NCBI RefSeq assembly: GCF_005876835.1
Contig: NZ_PPSW01000015.1
Span: forward strand, 1 to 64,000
Direction: 5' to 3'
Source of the DNA: Pseudoalteromonas phenolica
GTDB taxonomy: Bacteria > Pseudomonadota > Gammaproteobacteria > Enterobacterales > Alteromonadaceae
Length of the DNA: 64,000 bases
Part shown: positions 36,374 to 44,866 of the stretch, piece by piece
Numbering within the stretch: position 1 is the stretch's first letter
Layout: each line of letters starts with the position of its first letter
Made by a program: the position numbers and the translations under genes
The notes under the pieces: model-generated
What the model was told of the DNA's origin: nothing
Databases searched by the model: none
Seen by the model: only the letters and a program-made list of their open reading frames with translations

Positions 36374-37402
36374 ATGCACTTTAGGCTTTTAATTATCTTC
36401 ACTCTATTATCTCCTTTTTTCACTCAAGCACTGGATATAAAAGTACACACGCTGCCAGTTCAAAGTGAGCTCAGAGCAAGTGCAATTAGCGGAAAGCTTA
36501 TTTGGGTCGCCGGTAACAAAAATACTATTTATAAGAGTTTGGACAAAGGTAGGACCTGGATTAATAGCGGATTCAAATCTAATAAAAAATTTGATTTCAG
36601 AGACATAGAAATCATTAATGACCAAGCCGCCATTGTGATGGCGGCAGGATATGGTGAAGATTCAGCGTTATTCATCACCAACGATCAAGGAAAAAACTGG
36701 AGATTGCTTTATCAAAACCCTGACAAAAAAGGCTTCTTTAATAGCATCGCCTTTGTTAACAGCAAGCTTGGTTTTCTGATGGGCGACCCTGTTAACGGAC
36801 ACTTTATGCTAAAACACACAAAAGATGGTGGTGAAACATGGCATACCATTGATATGACACATTTTCCAGAGATTGAAAAAGATGAAATCGCATTTGCTGC
36901 AAGCGGTAACACGCTCATCACTAATCGCCTAAACGAACTCTATTTCGTGACAGGTGGCAACCAAGCTGCGATATATCAATACAATTACAAAACCAAAACG
37001 AGTAATAAAATTAAACTCCCCCTGCATAGCAAGGAAAGTACATCAGGTGCTTATAGTGTCGCGTTCAATAGTAAAGGTGATCTATTTGCACTAGGAGGCG
37101 ACTATAAACAAAGGCAAGGTCCATATGAAAACATCGTATTGGTAGATAAGAATAGCAGAATGGTCAACCAAACTATTAATTCTGGTGGTCTCATTACTGC
37201 GATGCAATGCGCTTACAACTTTTGTATTGCTGTTGGTAAATCAAATAGCTACATGTCGAAAAACCATGGTTATCAATGGCAACCGTTAACAAGCACTAGC
37301 GTTGAGGGATATTATACTTTAGCCCAAAGTGAAGGTACTTTTATTGCCGCAGGTACACAAGGTAAAATAGCAGTCATAACTCAAGATAACTCAAGGTTTT
37401 AA
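36374..37402 (+). CDS. Secreted YCF48-like beta-propeller protein
   Basis: A 342-residue exported protein with a signal peptide (MHFRLLIIFTLLSPFFTQA). The body repeats sialidase/YCF48-type propeller blades: IYKSLDKGRTWINSG, LFITNDQGKNWRLLYQ, LKHTKDGGETWHTID and YMSKNHGYQWQPL, each an Asp-box-like S-x-D-x-G-x-x-W unit. The catalytic residues of sialidases are absent. Related proteins are called oxidoreductase or photosystem assembly factor by similarity to YCF48, but a binding or scaffold role is all that can be inferred. It stands alone between divergent and co-directional genes. Confidence 0.85.
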   Translation: MHFRLLIIFTLLSPFFTQALDIKVHTLPVQSELRASAISGKLIWVAGNKNTIYKSLDKGRTWINSGFKSNKKFDFRDIEIINDQAAIVMAAGYGEDSALFITNDQGKNWRLLYQNPDKKGFFNSIAFVNSKLGFLMGDPVNGHFMLKHTKDGGETWHTIDMTHFPEIEKDEIAFAASGNTLITNRLNELYFVTGGNQAAIYQYNYKTKTSNKIKLPLHSKESTSGAYSVAFNSKGDLFALGGDYKQRQGPYENIVLVDKNSRMVNQTINSGGLITAMQCAYNFCIAVGKSNSYMSKNHGYQWQPLTSTSVEGYYTLAQSEGTFIAAGTQGKIAVITQDNSRF

Positions 37403-37478
37403 ACACTGAAACCTTGGGTTTTTGAGCACTAAAGCTTATCTTTAAATTAGGTCTGTATGTTTATTTAGAGGAACTAAA

Positions 37479-37934
37479 ATGCGTACTATCGAAAAAGAAC
37501 TGTATCAACTTAGCGCTGATGACATTTGTGTTTACGCTGTTGTTAAAGGGTCTTGGAGTTATGACGAAGCGCTCCAGTTCAGCAAAGACTTTTTAGACAT
37601 TATTAAAACATTTGAAGGAAAGCCTTTTACACATCTGGCCTATTTTGATGGATTCACTTTTTCAGTACCAGAAATTGAAGAAGTCATTCAAAATTTGGTG
37701 GATAAATTAGTATCTCAAGGTTTAAGATTCACCGCTCAAGTTATCCCATTCGAATACTACAACATCACTCAGTTTCAACTTGCAAAAATGACGCAAACTA
37801 AAAGCTTATTTGTCAAAAAATCTTTCAGCTGTTTAATCGATGCACAAGATTGGTTAGAGTCTCAATCTTTCAATATGCCTCATCAAGGTAACCACTTTGA
37901 ATGCGAAATATTTAAAAGTTTAAAAACAGGATGA
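37479..37934 (+). CDS. STAS/SpoIIAA-like small protein
   Basis: A 151-residue soluble protein with the alternating pattern of the SpoIIAA-like STAS fold: beta (VYAVVKGSWS), a helix (YDEALQFSKDFLDII), a strand (THLAYFDGFTFS), another helix, QVIPFEYYNITQFQLAKM and a closing C-terminal helix with AQDWLESQ. Similar lone proteins occur near membrane-sensor genes in gammaproteobacteria. The ribosome site is AGAGGAACTAAA before ATG 37479. No function is known; the fold call is by pattern only. Confidence 0.6.
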   Translation: MRTIEKELYQLSADDICVYAVVKGSWSYDEALQFSKDFLDIIKTFEGKPFTHLAYFDGFTFSVPEIEEVIQNLVDKLVSQGLRFTAQVIPFEYYNITQFQLAKMTQTKSLFVKKSFSCLIDAQDWLESQSFNMPHQGNHFECEIFKSLKTG

Positions 37935-38044
37935 TAACGAAAAGTTAAAAAATGTAAACGATATAAGGACTTGTTTATTAAGAATTTAAGCCAAAACAAG
38001 TCACTAAAATCACACCAAGATAAAACAAAAAATTTACAATTGTA

Positions 38045-38072
38045 TTGATAAAGGTGCAAAAACAAGTATAAA
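38045..38072 (+). promoter_or_regulatory. Sigma70-type promoter of the protease unit
   Basis: TTGATA (38045-38050), a 16-base spacer and TATAAA (38067-38072), 30 bases before ATG 38103, which also has a strong AGGAGG ribosome site. Confidence 0.6.
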
Positions 38073-38102
38073 TTGTTCCTCTTTTGAACAGGAGGCGGCA
38101 CT

Positions 38103-38807
38103 ATGAAACGTATCTTATTTATCTCACTCTGCGCTGTGATCATAATCGCAACATTTTTCTTTACTAAGCATAGTGAAGATAAACAAAATATTGTCATCGC
38201 ACAAATCAGCAAACCTGATGCAGTCAACGTAAGCCCCTCTTCTGTACCTGTTAAGAAAGAAACGCACATTGACGCTACTAAACCATTAACAAAAACTGAT
38301 GTCAGATCAGAGTTTTATGCTATCAACAAACTATCAGAAAAAGCTAAATCTGTGCTTTCTGAAGCGGGGGTGTTGCCATCTGATCTGAATAACGAGGCTT
38401 ATGTTGAGTTTGACCTTCCCTCTCTTCGAGCATTAGAAGCGGGCGACAATTTTGAACTTATGATCCCCCAGTCGGCAGAAACTTTTATCGCAGAAGTCAC
38501 ATTTATTGATGTCGCAGGAAATGGCGATAAAAGTATTTTTGGTAACGTGACTGGTGCAGATGGTCGCTTTCACACCACTGTTTTAACCGTAGGCAAAGAT
38601 GCGGTTTACGGTCAACTTACTGCACCAAGTGGAAATTATGTATTTGAAACTAAAGACCAATATGGATGGATAGCTGCCAAACGGGACTTGTATAGAAAAC
38701 ACGTTGAGTTCGAGCATTCTGAGTCTGAATATCACTCAGATGCACAACACACGGAGCATGAAAAAACTGACATTTTTGCTCCTAAATTAAACAAAACTGA
38801 CAAGTAA
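38103..38807 (+). CDS. Membrane-anchored prodomain-like partner of the adjacent protease
   Basis: A 234-residue protein with an N-terminal hydrophobic helix (ILFISLCAVIIIATFFF), so it is secreted or anchored. Residues about 95-200 are a beta-rich domain (VEFDLPSLRALEAGDNFELMIPQ, FIDVAGNGDKSIFGNVTG, VYGQLTAPSGNYVFET) like the N-terminal prodomain found fused to larger bacterial reprolysin-like proteases. It ends in a His/Glu-rich tail (HVEFEHSESEYHSDAQHTEHEK). The protease gene begins nine bases later. I infer an in-trans propeptide, chaperone or inhibitor; the tail could hold zinc. Confidence 0.6.
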   Translation: MKRILFISLCAVIIIATFFFTKHSEDKQNIVIAQISKPDAVNVSPSSVPVKKETHIDATKPLTKTDVRSEFYAINKLSEKAKSVLSEAGVLPSDLNNEAYVEFDLPSLRALEAGDNFELMIPQSAETFIAEVTFIDVAGNGDKSIFGNVTGADGRFHTTVLTVGKDAVYGQLTAPSGNYVFETKDQYGWIAAKRDLYRKHVEFEHSESEYHSDAQHTEHEKTDIFAPKLNKTDK

Positions 38808-38816
38808 GGAAAACAG

Positions 38817-39560
38817 ATGAAAACATCACTTAAAACACTGGTCGCTGCATCTGCAATTGCGTTTTCTGGTTTCGCTTCGGCGGTTACCATAGATATCGGT
38901 ATTTTATATACAGATCAAGCAGCTGCTAAAACAGCAAACATCAATACTAAAATCAACCAACTGATTGCCTTTTCAAATCAAGTATATCAACAAAACGGAG
39001 TTGATATTCAACTTCGCTTAGCTGGTAGCCAAAACCTTGGTAACTATGCCATCACACCTGAATCTGGCTGGTTAAATGCCGTAACAAATAGCACTTATGT
39101 TGCAGATCTTCGCAACACTTGGCGTGCTGATATGGTCGCTGTGCTAGGTACAGGTGAGAGTGCTGGTAATGGCTTAATTTCATGTGGTTTAGCTTGGGTT
39201 GGCCAAGGCTCTAACGGTAACTTATATAGCTCAATGAGCGATCGCATGTTCAGTATTACTGCTATTGATTGTGGTGCAACGACATTTGTCCATGAACTAG
39301 GCCACAATCAAGGCCTTGCTCACTCACGCAAGCAAGGTGATACATCTGGCGGCGTTTACGTTGATGGTATGGGCCACGGCGTGCAAAATAACTTCGCAAG
39401 TATTATGGCTTACCCACACGTGTTTGGATCAGCAACTCAGTACGATTATTTTGCAAATCCAAATTGGTCTGTAAATGGCGTACCTTATGGTGTTGTAGGT
39501 CAGGCATATGGCTGGAAAACAGTTAATGACACCAAATACAGTATTGCAAATTTTAAGTAA
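38817..39560 (+). CDS. Secreted reprolysin-like (M12) zinc metalloprotease
   Basis: A 247-residue exported metzincin. A signal peptide (MKTSLKTLVAASAIAFSGFASA) leads directly into the catalytic domain (VTIDIGILYTDQAAAKTAN). The zinc motif is HELGHNQGLAHSR near residue 160 (HExxHxxGxxH) and the Met-turn is ASIMAYP. No prodomain or C-terminal sorting domain is attached; the preceding gene encodes a separate prodomain-like protein. Cysteines SCGLAW and IDCGATT probably form a disulfide. It should degrade extracellular protein. A hairpin follows at 39579-39599. Confidence 0.88.
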   Translation: MKTSLKTLVAASAIAFSGFASAVTIDIGILYTDQAAAKTANINTKINQLIAFSNQVYQQNGVDIQLRLAGSQNLGNYAITPESGWLNAVTNSTYVADLRNTWRADMVAVLGTGESAGNGLISCGLAWVGQGSNGNLYSSMSDRMFSITAIDCGATTFVHELGHNQGLAHSRKQGDTSGGVYVDGMGHGVQNNFASIMAYPHVFGSATQYDYFANPNWSVNGVPYGVVGQAYGWKTVNDTKYSIANFK

Positions 39561-39578
39561 TATTGTACAAAAATAAAG

Positions 39579-39599
39579 TGAGGTGCATTTAGCACCTCA
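39579..39599 (+). terminator. Hairpin after the metalloprotease gene
   Basis: TGAGGTGC-ATTTA-GCACCTCA, an 8-bp perfect stem 19 bases past the stop. The T-tract is minimal. It isolates the protease unit from the kinase operon. The rest of 39600-39820 is AT-rich and holds no gene. Confidence 0.7.
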
Positions 39600-39820
39600 T
39601 TACTCGTAGCAGCTTTTCATACTACAGACATATTTACACTATTTTATTCCTTTCCTAAGAATAAATAACTTTTCTCTAAAGTACTTAAAAAATAAGTCGA
39701 TAACTTGGCAATGTCATATTTGCTTGATATGCTGAAAACATACATAAGCGCTTGTTCCAAAAGCACTGTTCAGTTTTTTGCAAAAAATAATTTACACGCT
39801 AGAAATAAACTAAGTATTCC

Positions 39821-42800
39821 ATGCCTCTATCGCAATTTTCAGATCAACTCATTCACGATCAATTTAACTCTACTCAATATGAACTATTGCATAAAATTGG
39901 GGAAGGTGGATTTGGTAAAGTTTTTAAAGCTATACAAGCTAATACAGGGCAACCCGTTGCGATTAAGTTTTTGGCAATCGAGCCTCATTGTGACGAGCAA
40001 CAAAAAAAGCGTTACATAGAACGCTTTAAAAGAGAAACTGCATTAAGTAGTCAACTTCAGCACCCAAATATTGTTCGATTGCTCGACAAAGGGCAGATTA
40101 ACGATAATTTGTTATACGGTGTGTTTGAGTATGTCGAAGGACGATCACTTAGAGAGCATCTGATTCAAGAAGGTGCATTAAATGCCGTCGATGCAAAAGA
40201 AGTTATGCTACAGGTACTTGATGCCCTAGTTCATGCCCATCAAAATGGTATTGTCCATCGAGATATCAAGCCCGCTAATATCATGCTTAGCAAAACGGGT
40301 GCTAAGACTCACGCTAAAATTCTCGACTTTGGCATCGGCACGCTTACGCAAGATAGCCGTCAAGCCGATTTTAATACCCTAACGCTCACACAGGAAACAT
40401 TAGGCACGCCATCTTATAGTGCCCCAGAGCAGTTGCGTGGCGAACCTGCAACAGAAAAAACGGACCTTTATGTTTGGGGTTTAGTTTTCTTAGAGTGTTT
40501 AACCGGTCTACCAACAATTACAGGCTCGAGTATCGCCGCTGTGTATCATAAACAATTAAGCGATATGCAGGTTTCTATACCGAGTACTTTACTGGGACAC
40601 CCAATAGCAGATTTATTAAGACGCGTATTAATTAAAAACGCCACCGATCGTGTAATTACTGGCGAGACGCTTTATCAAGAAGTGTCACAAGTTAATATGA
40701 CTAATCTGGTTGGTGTATTAGCAGATTACCGAGCACAACAGCATGCGGATGATGACACAATGATCATGCGTAATGACGGTCCTGCCAGTGCGTCAATGCA
40801 AAACTTTACAGCTCATATCGAGCGTAAACAAATCACAGTTTTAGCTATGCGACTTAGCACCAAGGTGCTAACAGACAAAGAGCTTGATTTAGATATTGTC
40901 GATACTCTATTCAGATCCCAACGTAATCACTGTATAGACATTGCAACGCGCTATGGTGCGACCCATGTTGGTAACTTGGCAGATTCTGTGCTGTTTTATT
41001 TTGGCTACCCGATTGCCTCAGATAACGATACACGTCTTTGTGCGCGAACAATATTAGACGCCATTAGTGACATATCTAGACGTAACGCTCTTACCCAAGA
41101 AGCCCATGGTGTACAAATTAATGTGCATGCAGGTATTCATTCGGGGGTGTTCACAACCTATGCGACCGCTATGCCTGAAGGTCATATTGCGAATACGGCA
41201 ATGGCTCTGGCAAGAGAAGCTGGCGAGCGACAGATTTTGTGTAGTGAGGAATCGAGGACTATTCTTGATCCTTATTCAGAGTTTGAATATTTTGGTGAAA
41301 AATTACTAAACCATCACGTTAGTAAAGAGCGTATTTTTAGTTTAACCGGTGAACGCCGAGTAGAAGCTTTTGGTTTTATGCGTGGCACAAGAAATAGCCA
41401 TGAGCTTGTGGGTAGAAGCAATGAACTCGAACAGTCACTGTTAATTTTTAATCACGAAAAAACAGAAAATCGATTTACCCATATCCATGGTGAAGCTGGT
41501 ATTGGGAAATCTCGTTTACTACAAGAAATCAGAAGTAATGCAGCCAGATACCAACACCTTGTTGCACAGTGTTTGCCTGAACATCAAAATAATGCGCTTT
41601 ACCCAATTCTGACTTTGGTTCGATATTTATATAACACCAATAATTTAACCACCGCAGAAGCAATAGAAACCTTTACTTCTATTATCACAAAACATGACAA
41701 CACATTAGATTGCAAACAAACTCTACCTATCTTATTGATCTGGTTAAATATTGCATTAAATGATGAATTAACTGCTTCAACTCTTGCTCCTGATGCGCAA
41801 AAAGCTCTATTGTTTAAAGCTCTCAGTGCATTACTAATGAGTCAAAGTGTCAGCTTCAGTGTCTCAAAGCTTTATATAGTAGAAGATATTCATTGGGCAG
41901 ACGTCACGACCATTGAGTTTATGCAGCATTTTGCAAAACAACTCCATAATGGCGATGTGCTTATTAGTACCTCACGTCAAAAAGTACCAACTGAATTAAA
42001 AGATCTCACTTTAATAGAAGTCGGTTTAAAGAAGTTAACTGAGCGAGCAACCGAAGACTTTATTGTAAAGTTATTTGACAATCAAGCAGTGTCACAAAGC
42101 GTACTTGACGTATTAGTTAATCGTACTGACGGTATACCGCTGTTTATCGAAGAGCTCATCGATATGCTTAAGCAAAAAAGCTTAGTCAGTGTCATAAACG
42201 GGGAGATTAACTTCACCAGCCCAGACAAACTAGACCAAGTCCCAACCAGTCTACGTGAGTCACTTCAGCAAAAACTAGACAATTTAATTCATGCTAAAGA
42301 AACTGCACAACTGGCCGCCACAATTGGCCGTGAATTCGAATATGCGCTACTTGTCGCCGCCTCTTCTCTGAGTGAAAATCAAATTCAAAATGACTTAAAT
42401 GAATTGATTGCTAAAGATTTAATTATTCATCAACGCCATGTGAATAATGACAGTTATATTTTTAAGCATGCATTAGTGAGAGATGCAGCTTATGAAAGTA
42501 CAAACACGCCAAACAAAGAAAAGAATCATAACAAGATAGCTGACATTCTCGTTTTAAAGCCATATTTAGAAGCTTTACTTGTTGCCCATCACTACAAACA
42601 TGCAAAAAAATTCTTATTAAGCAGCACATACGCATTTAAGGCTGCTGATCATACGTATGAAGGCTCTTTGTATAAAGAGGCTTTCAACATAACTAATGAG
42701 TACTTTCAAATCGCCCAAAAGATTAGTGATGAGTATGAATCAATAAAGTGGCAACTTAGATTAAATAGCTACAATATTAGCTCGCTTATGCTTGGGTTTG

Positions 42801-43678
42801 GCTACGGTGATGTTAGAATTTTTGAGAAAGCAAAACAAAATGAAGAATTGCTTGGGCAAAGAAATGGATCTTTAAGTATATCAATCGAAGAATATCAGAG
42901 ATTACGCCACCAGCTTATTTGGTCTCAAATCAGTTACCACAATAACAATAATGAAAGAACTAAAGCGATAGCGCTGGCTGAAGAAGCTTTGATAGACAAA
43001 ACACACAAAGCGAGTTATTTACACCGTCTACTAACTCAATCAATGCTTGCAAATAACTATGTATTTGATGCCCAGTTAGACAAAGCTGAACAATCATTAT
43101 CTGAATGTTTTGCACTTTTAGGTCAACTCAACCCTGAAGAAATTAGAAATGGCTTAAAAACTTACGGTTTGCTTCCAAACTGCTTACCGTATTATTTTAA
43201 TTCAATTTTTCAAGCCATTGTAGGTCAGTCTGAGAAGGCAATAGAAAGCATAGAACTAGCTATTAAAGTTTCGCAAAAGTTTAATCATTTACCAAGCTAT
43301 TTGATGGCATTAAACTATGCTTCGATCGTCTCTTATATTTGCAATGAAACTACTTTTGCAAAAGTCACGATAGAGCGAGCACGACAAGAGTTTAAGAGTG
43401 ATTCACACCTTTATTTGGTTTTTCTACCAACTGATGCACTGAATGCTTGGCTAAACCAAGATACCGATTTGCTAAAAAATATCTGTGAACAAATTGAACA
43501 AACCGGGCAAGTACACTCCCTATCTTTCTATAAAACCATGTACATAGATACTTTAATTGAGTCTAAACAAATAGACCGTGCATCAACTCAACTTAGTGAG
43601 TTAACTTCCTGGTGTGAAACTCAAAACGAGAAAATAATGTTGAATAAATTAAAGGAATTAAAAAATGGAATCTGTTAG
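39821..43678 (+). CDS. Ser/Thr kinase - degenerate cyclase - STAND ATPase - TPR fusion (TOMM kinase/cyclase type)
   Basis: A 1285-residue cytoplasmic signalling protein. Residues about 20-290 are a complete Hanks kinase: glycine loop IGEGGFGKV, VAIKFL lysine, HRDIKPAN (about 146), DFGIGTL and SAPEQ. Residues about 330-500 resemble a class III nucleotide cyclase, but the first metal Asp is lost (VLAMRLST instead of a FADxxGST form), while ADSVLFYFG and NTAMALAREAG remain, so it is probably inactive. Residues about 525-800 are a STAND ATPase (GRSNEL, P-loop GEAGIGKSR near 555, Walker B LYIVEDIHWAD). The rest is helical TPR-like. Length and order match what I recall as the TOMM system kinase/cyclase fusion family. 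It overlaps the dioxygenase gene by 14 bases. Confidence 0.9.
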   Translation: MPLSQFSDQLIHDQFNSTQYELLHKIGEGGFGKVFKAIQANTGQPVAIKFLAIEPHCDEQQKKRYIERFKRETALSSQLQHPNIVRLLDKGQINDNLLYGVFEYVEGRSLREHLIQEGALNAVDAKEVMLQVLDALVHAHQNGIVHRDIKPANIMLSKTGAKTHAKILDFGIGTLTQDSRQADFNTLTLTQETLGTPSYSAPEQLRGEPATEKTDLYVWGLVFLECLTGLPTITGSSIAAVYHKQLSDMQVSIPSTLLGHPIADLLRRVLIKNATDRVITGETLYQEVSQVNMTNLVGVLADYRAQQHADDDTMIMRNDGPASASMQNFTAHIERKQITVLAMRLSTKVLTDKELDLDIVDTLFRSQRNHCIDIATRYGATHVGNLADSVLFYFGYPIASDNDTRLCARTILDAISDISRRNALTQEAHGVQINVHAGIHSGVFTTYATAMPEGHIANTAMALAREAGERQILCSEESRTILDPYSEFEYFGEKLLNHHVSKERIFSLTGERRVEAFGFMRGTRNSHELVGRSNELEQSLLIFNHEKTENRFTHIHGEAGIGKSRLLQEIRSNAARYQHLVAQCLPEHQNNALYPILTLVRYLYNTNNLTTAEAIETFTSIITKHDNTLDCKQTLPILLIWLNIALNDELTASTLAPDAQKALLFKALSALLMSQSVSFSVSKLYIVEDIHWADVTTIEFMQHFAKQLHNGDVLISTSRQKVPTELKDLTLIEVGLKKLTERATEDFIVKLFDNQAVSQSVLDVLVNRTDGIPLFIEELIDMLKQKSLVSVINGEINFTSPDKLDQVPTSLRESLQQKLDNLIHAKETAQLAATIGREFEYALLVAASSLSENQIQNDLNELIAKDLIIHQRHVNNDSYIFKHALVRDAAYESTNTPNKEKNHNKIADILVLKPYLEALLVAHHYKHAKKFLLSSTYAFKAADHTYEGSLYKEAFNITNEYFQIAQKISDEYESIKWQLRLNSYNISSLMLGFGYGDVRIFEKAKQNEELLGQRNGSLSISIEEYQRLRHQLIWSQISYHNNNNERTKAIALAEEALIDKTHKASYLHRLLTQSMLANNYVFDAQLDKAEQSLSECFALLGQLNPEEIRNGLKTYGLLPNCLPYYFNSIFQAIVGQSEKAIESIELAIKVSQKFNHLPSYLMALNYASIVSYICNETTFAKVTIERARQEFKSDSHLYLVFLPTDALNAWLNQDTDLLKNICEQIEQTGQVHSLSFYKTMYIDTLIESKQIDRASTQLSELTSWCETQNEKIMLNKLKELKNGIC

Positions 43679-44387
43679 TGACGAGTTGCAACATGAATTC
43701 AATGAAAATGGCTATGTAATTGTCGATAACTTATTTGACGAAAACACATATCAAAAGCTCGCATCAGCTGCGTACTTATTAGCCATAGATAAAATGAACC
43801 TCATTGAAAAAGATATAAAAAATGATTTGGATGATATCTTTGAGTTCATTTGCAATAAACCAAATTACCCAATTGCAAATACTAACAATCGCTATTTATC
43901 GAGAAGCCACCTTGACTGCAGAGCAGATAAACTCATCGATACCATCGCGAGCAACTTGATTGCAGCTGACATTCCAGACAGGCTTTTAGGTCATAAAGCC
44001 AAAAGGGCAGATTTTAAAGGATACATTTCTCTGATCCCTGAAGATAAAGTGAGAGGGATTAACAATCTTCATCAAGATTATCCATTAGATCATGATGTTA
44101 ATGATATAATTATGTGTTGGTGCCCAATTTCCCCCGTAGATGAAGCTAACTTCAGAATCATACCTGGCACGCATAAGCTTGGCGCTTTACCACAAGAGGT
44201 GTTTGGTCAATTTAAGCAATTGCCACCAAACATTACAGAGCAACTCAAAGACAGAATTAAAACCGTTGAAGTAAAGCTAGGACAAGCAATCATCTTCAAT
44301 ACCAAAACCGTTCATTCGTTAGATAAAAACTTTACCAATAAGACAAACTGGTCTTTTTTCGTGAGTTTCGAAAAAGATTTTAATTAA
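43665..44387 (+). CDS. PhyH-family Fe(II)/2-oxoglutarate dioxygenase
   Basis: A 240-residue member of the phytanoyl-CoA dioxygenase family, which hydroxylates varied small molecules and natural products. The opening FNENGYVIVDNLFDENTYQKL is typical; the iron ligands are HQD (about 135-137) and the distal His in TVHSLDKN (about 214). The usual Arg for the 2-oxoglutarate carboxylate is not evident in the expected place (TNWSFFVSF), so the co-substrate contact may differ. It is translated from an ATG inside the kinase gene (14-base overlap, AAAGGA site) and precedes a peptide gene by 14 bases. I infer that it modifies that peptide or a product controlled by the kinase. Confidence 0.88.
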   Translation: MESVSDELQHEFNENGYVIVDNLFDENTYQKLASAAYLLAIDKMNLIEKDIKNDLDDIFEFICNKPNYPIANTNNRYLSRSHLDCRADKLIDTIASNLIAADIPDRLLGHKAKRADFKGYISLIPEDKVRGINNLHQDYPLDHDVNDIIMCWCPISPVDEANFRIIPGTHKLGALPQEVFGQFKQLPPNITEQLKDRIKTVEVKLGQAIIFNTKTVHSLDKNFTNKTNWSFFVSFEKDFN

Positions 44388-44401
44388 ACAAGGAAATTAT
44401 A

Positions 44402-44674
44402 ATGTCAAAAGAAGCATTACTATCACCTACTCTGCATTTTTTAAATGAAATTATGAATAATCCTGAAAGCTGTAAGGCATTTTCTGATGATCCTGAAAGC
44501 TTTTTCGCAACATTCGAGGAAAACCATAAGCTTAAACAAGAAGTTAAAGACTGCCTATATCACCCAATGCAGGGTCTTGAAGAAATACTAAAGATTGTCA
44601 AAAATGAACTGACAACAACAACGACAAATTACCAACCTATTATTATTCTTCCGCCTCCTAGTGAAAAAGAATAA
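44402..44674 (+). CDS. 90-aa candidate precursor peptide of the kinase-dioxygenase operon
   Basis: Last gene of the three-gene operon, with AAGGAAATTATA before ATG 44402. Residues 1-70 are acidic and helical, like a leader (LHFLNEIMNNPESCKAF, then DDPESFFATFEENHKLKQEV), containing two related segments with PES. The end changes sharply in character: ELTTTTTNYQPIIILPPPSEKE in part, with five Thr, then an Ile run and three Pro. Such a leader plus low-complexity tail suits a ribosomal peptide that is modified, for example by hydroxylation. It has two cysteines only, both in the helical part, and no TOMM cyclodehydratase is present in the window. Family unknown; a kinase substrate or regulatory partner is an alternative. 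Confidence 0.7.
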   Translation: MSKEALLSPTLHFLNEIMNNPESCKAFSDDPESFFATFEENHKLKQEVKDCLYHPMQGLEEILKIVKNELTTTTTNYQPIIILPPPSEKE

Positions 44675-44721
44675 ACTGGGTCAAAACCTTAAATTATAAA
44701 TTTAAGAGTTAACTCGAATAA

Positions 44722-44760
44722 AAAATGAGTAACACTTCGGTGCTTACTCATTTTCTTTTT
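44722..44760 (+). terminator. Strong UUCG-loop terminator of the kinase operon
   Basis: AATGAGTAACAC-TTCG-GTGCTTACTCATT forms a long stem with one bulged base and a stable TTCG loop, followed by TTCTTTTT. It closes the operon 48 bases after the peptide gene. Confidence 0.92.
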
Positions 44761-44866
44761 TGACTGCTAACAACCGCTCCATTGTTAACTTTACGTTAAT
44801 TCATTTTTTATCCATAATTGCTCCGTAGAATAATTTATTGGAAAACTTCAGACTAGGGAACCAATT

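Noticed and set aside
39705..39820. Possible small gene overlapping the start of the fusion kinase
   Set aside because: Most of the frame lies inside the kinase gene in another frame, with no ribosome site and no protein-like composition.
39821..44674. Complete TOMM (thiazole/oxazole) biosynthesis cluster
   Set aside because: No YcaO cyclodehydratase, dehydrogenase or leader-binding partner is encoded anywhere in the window.
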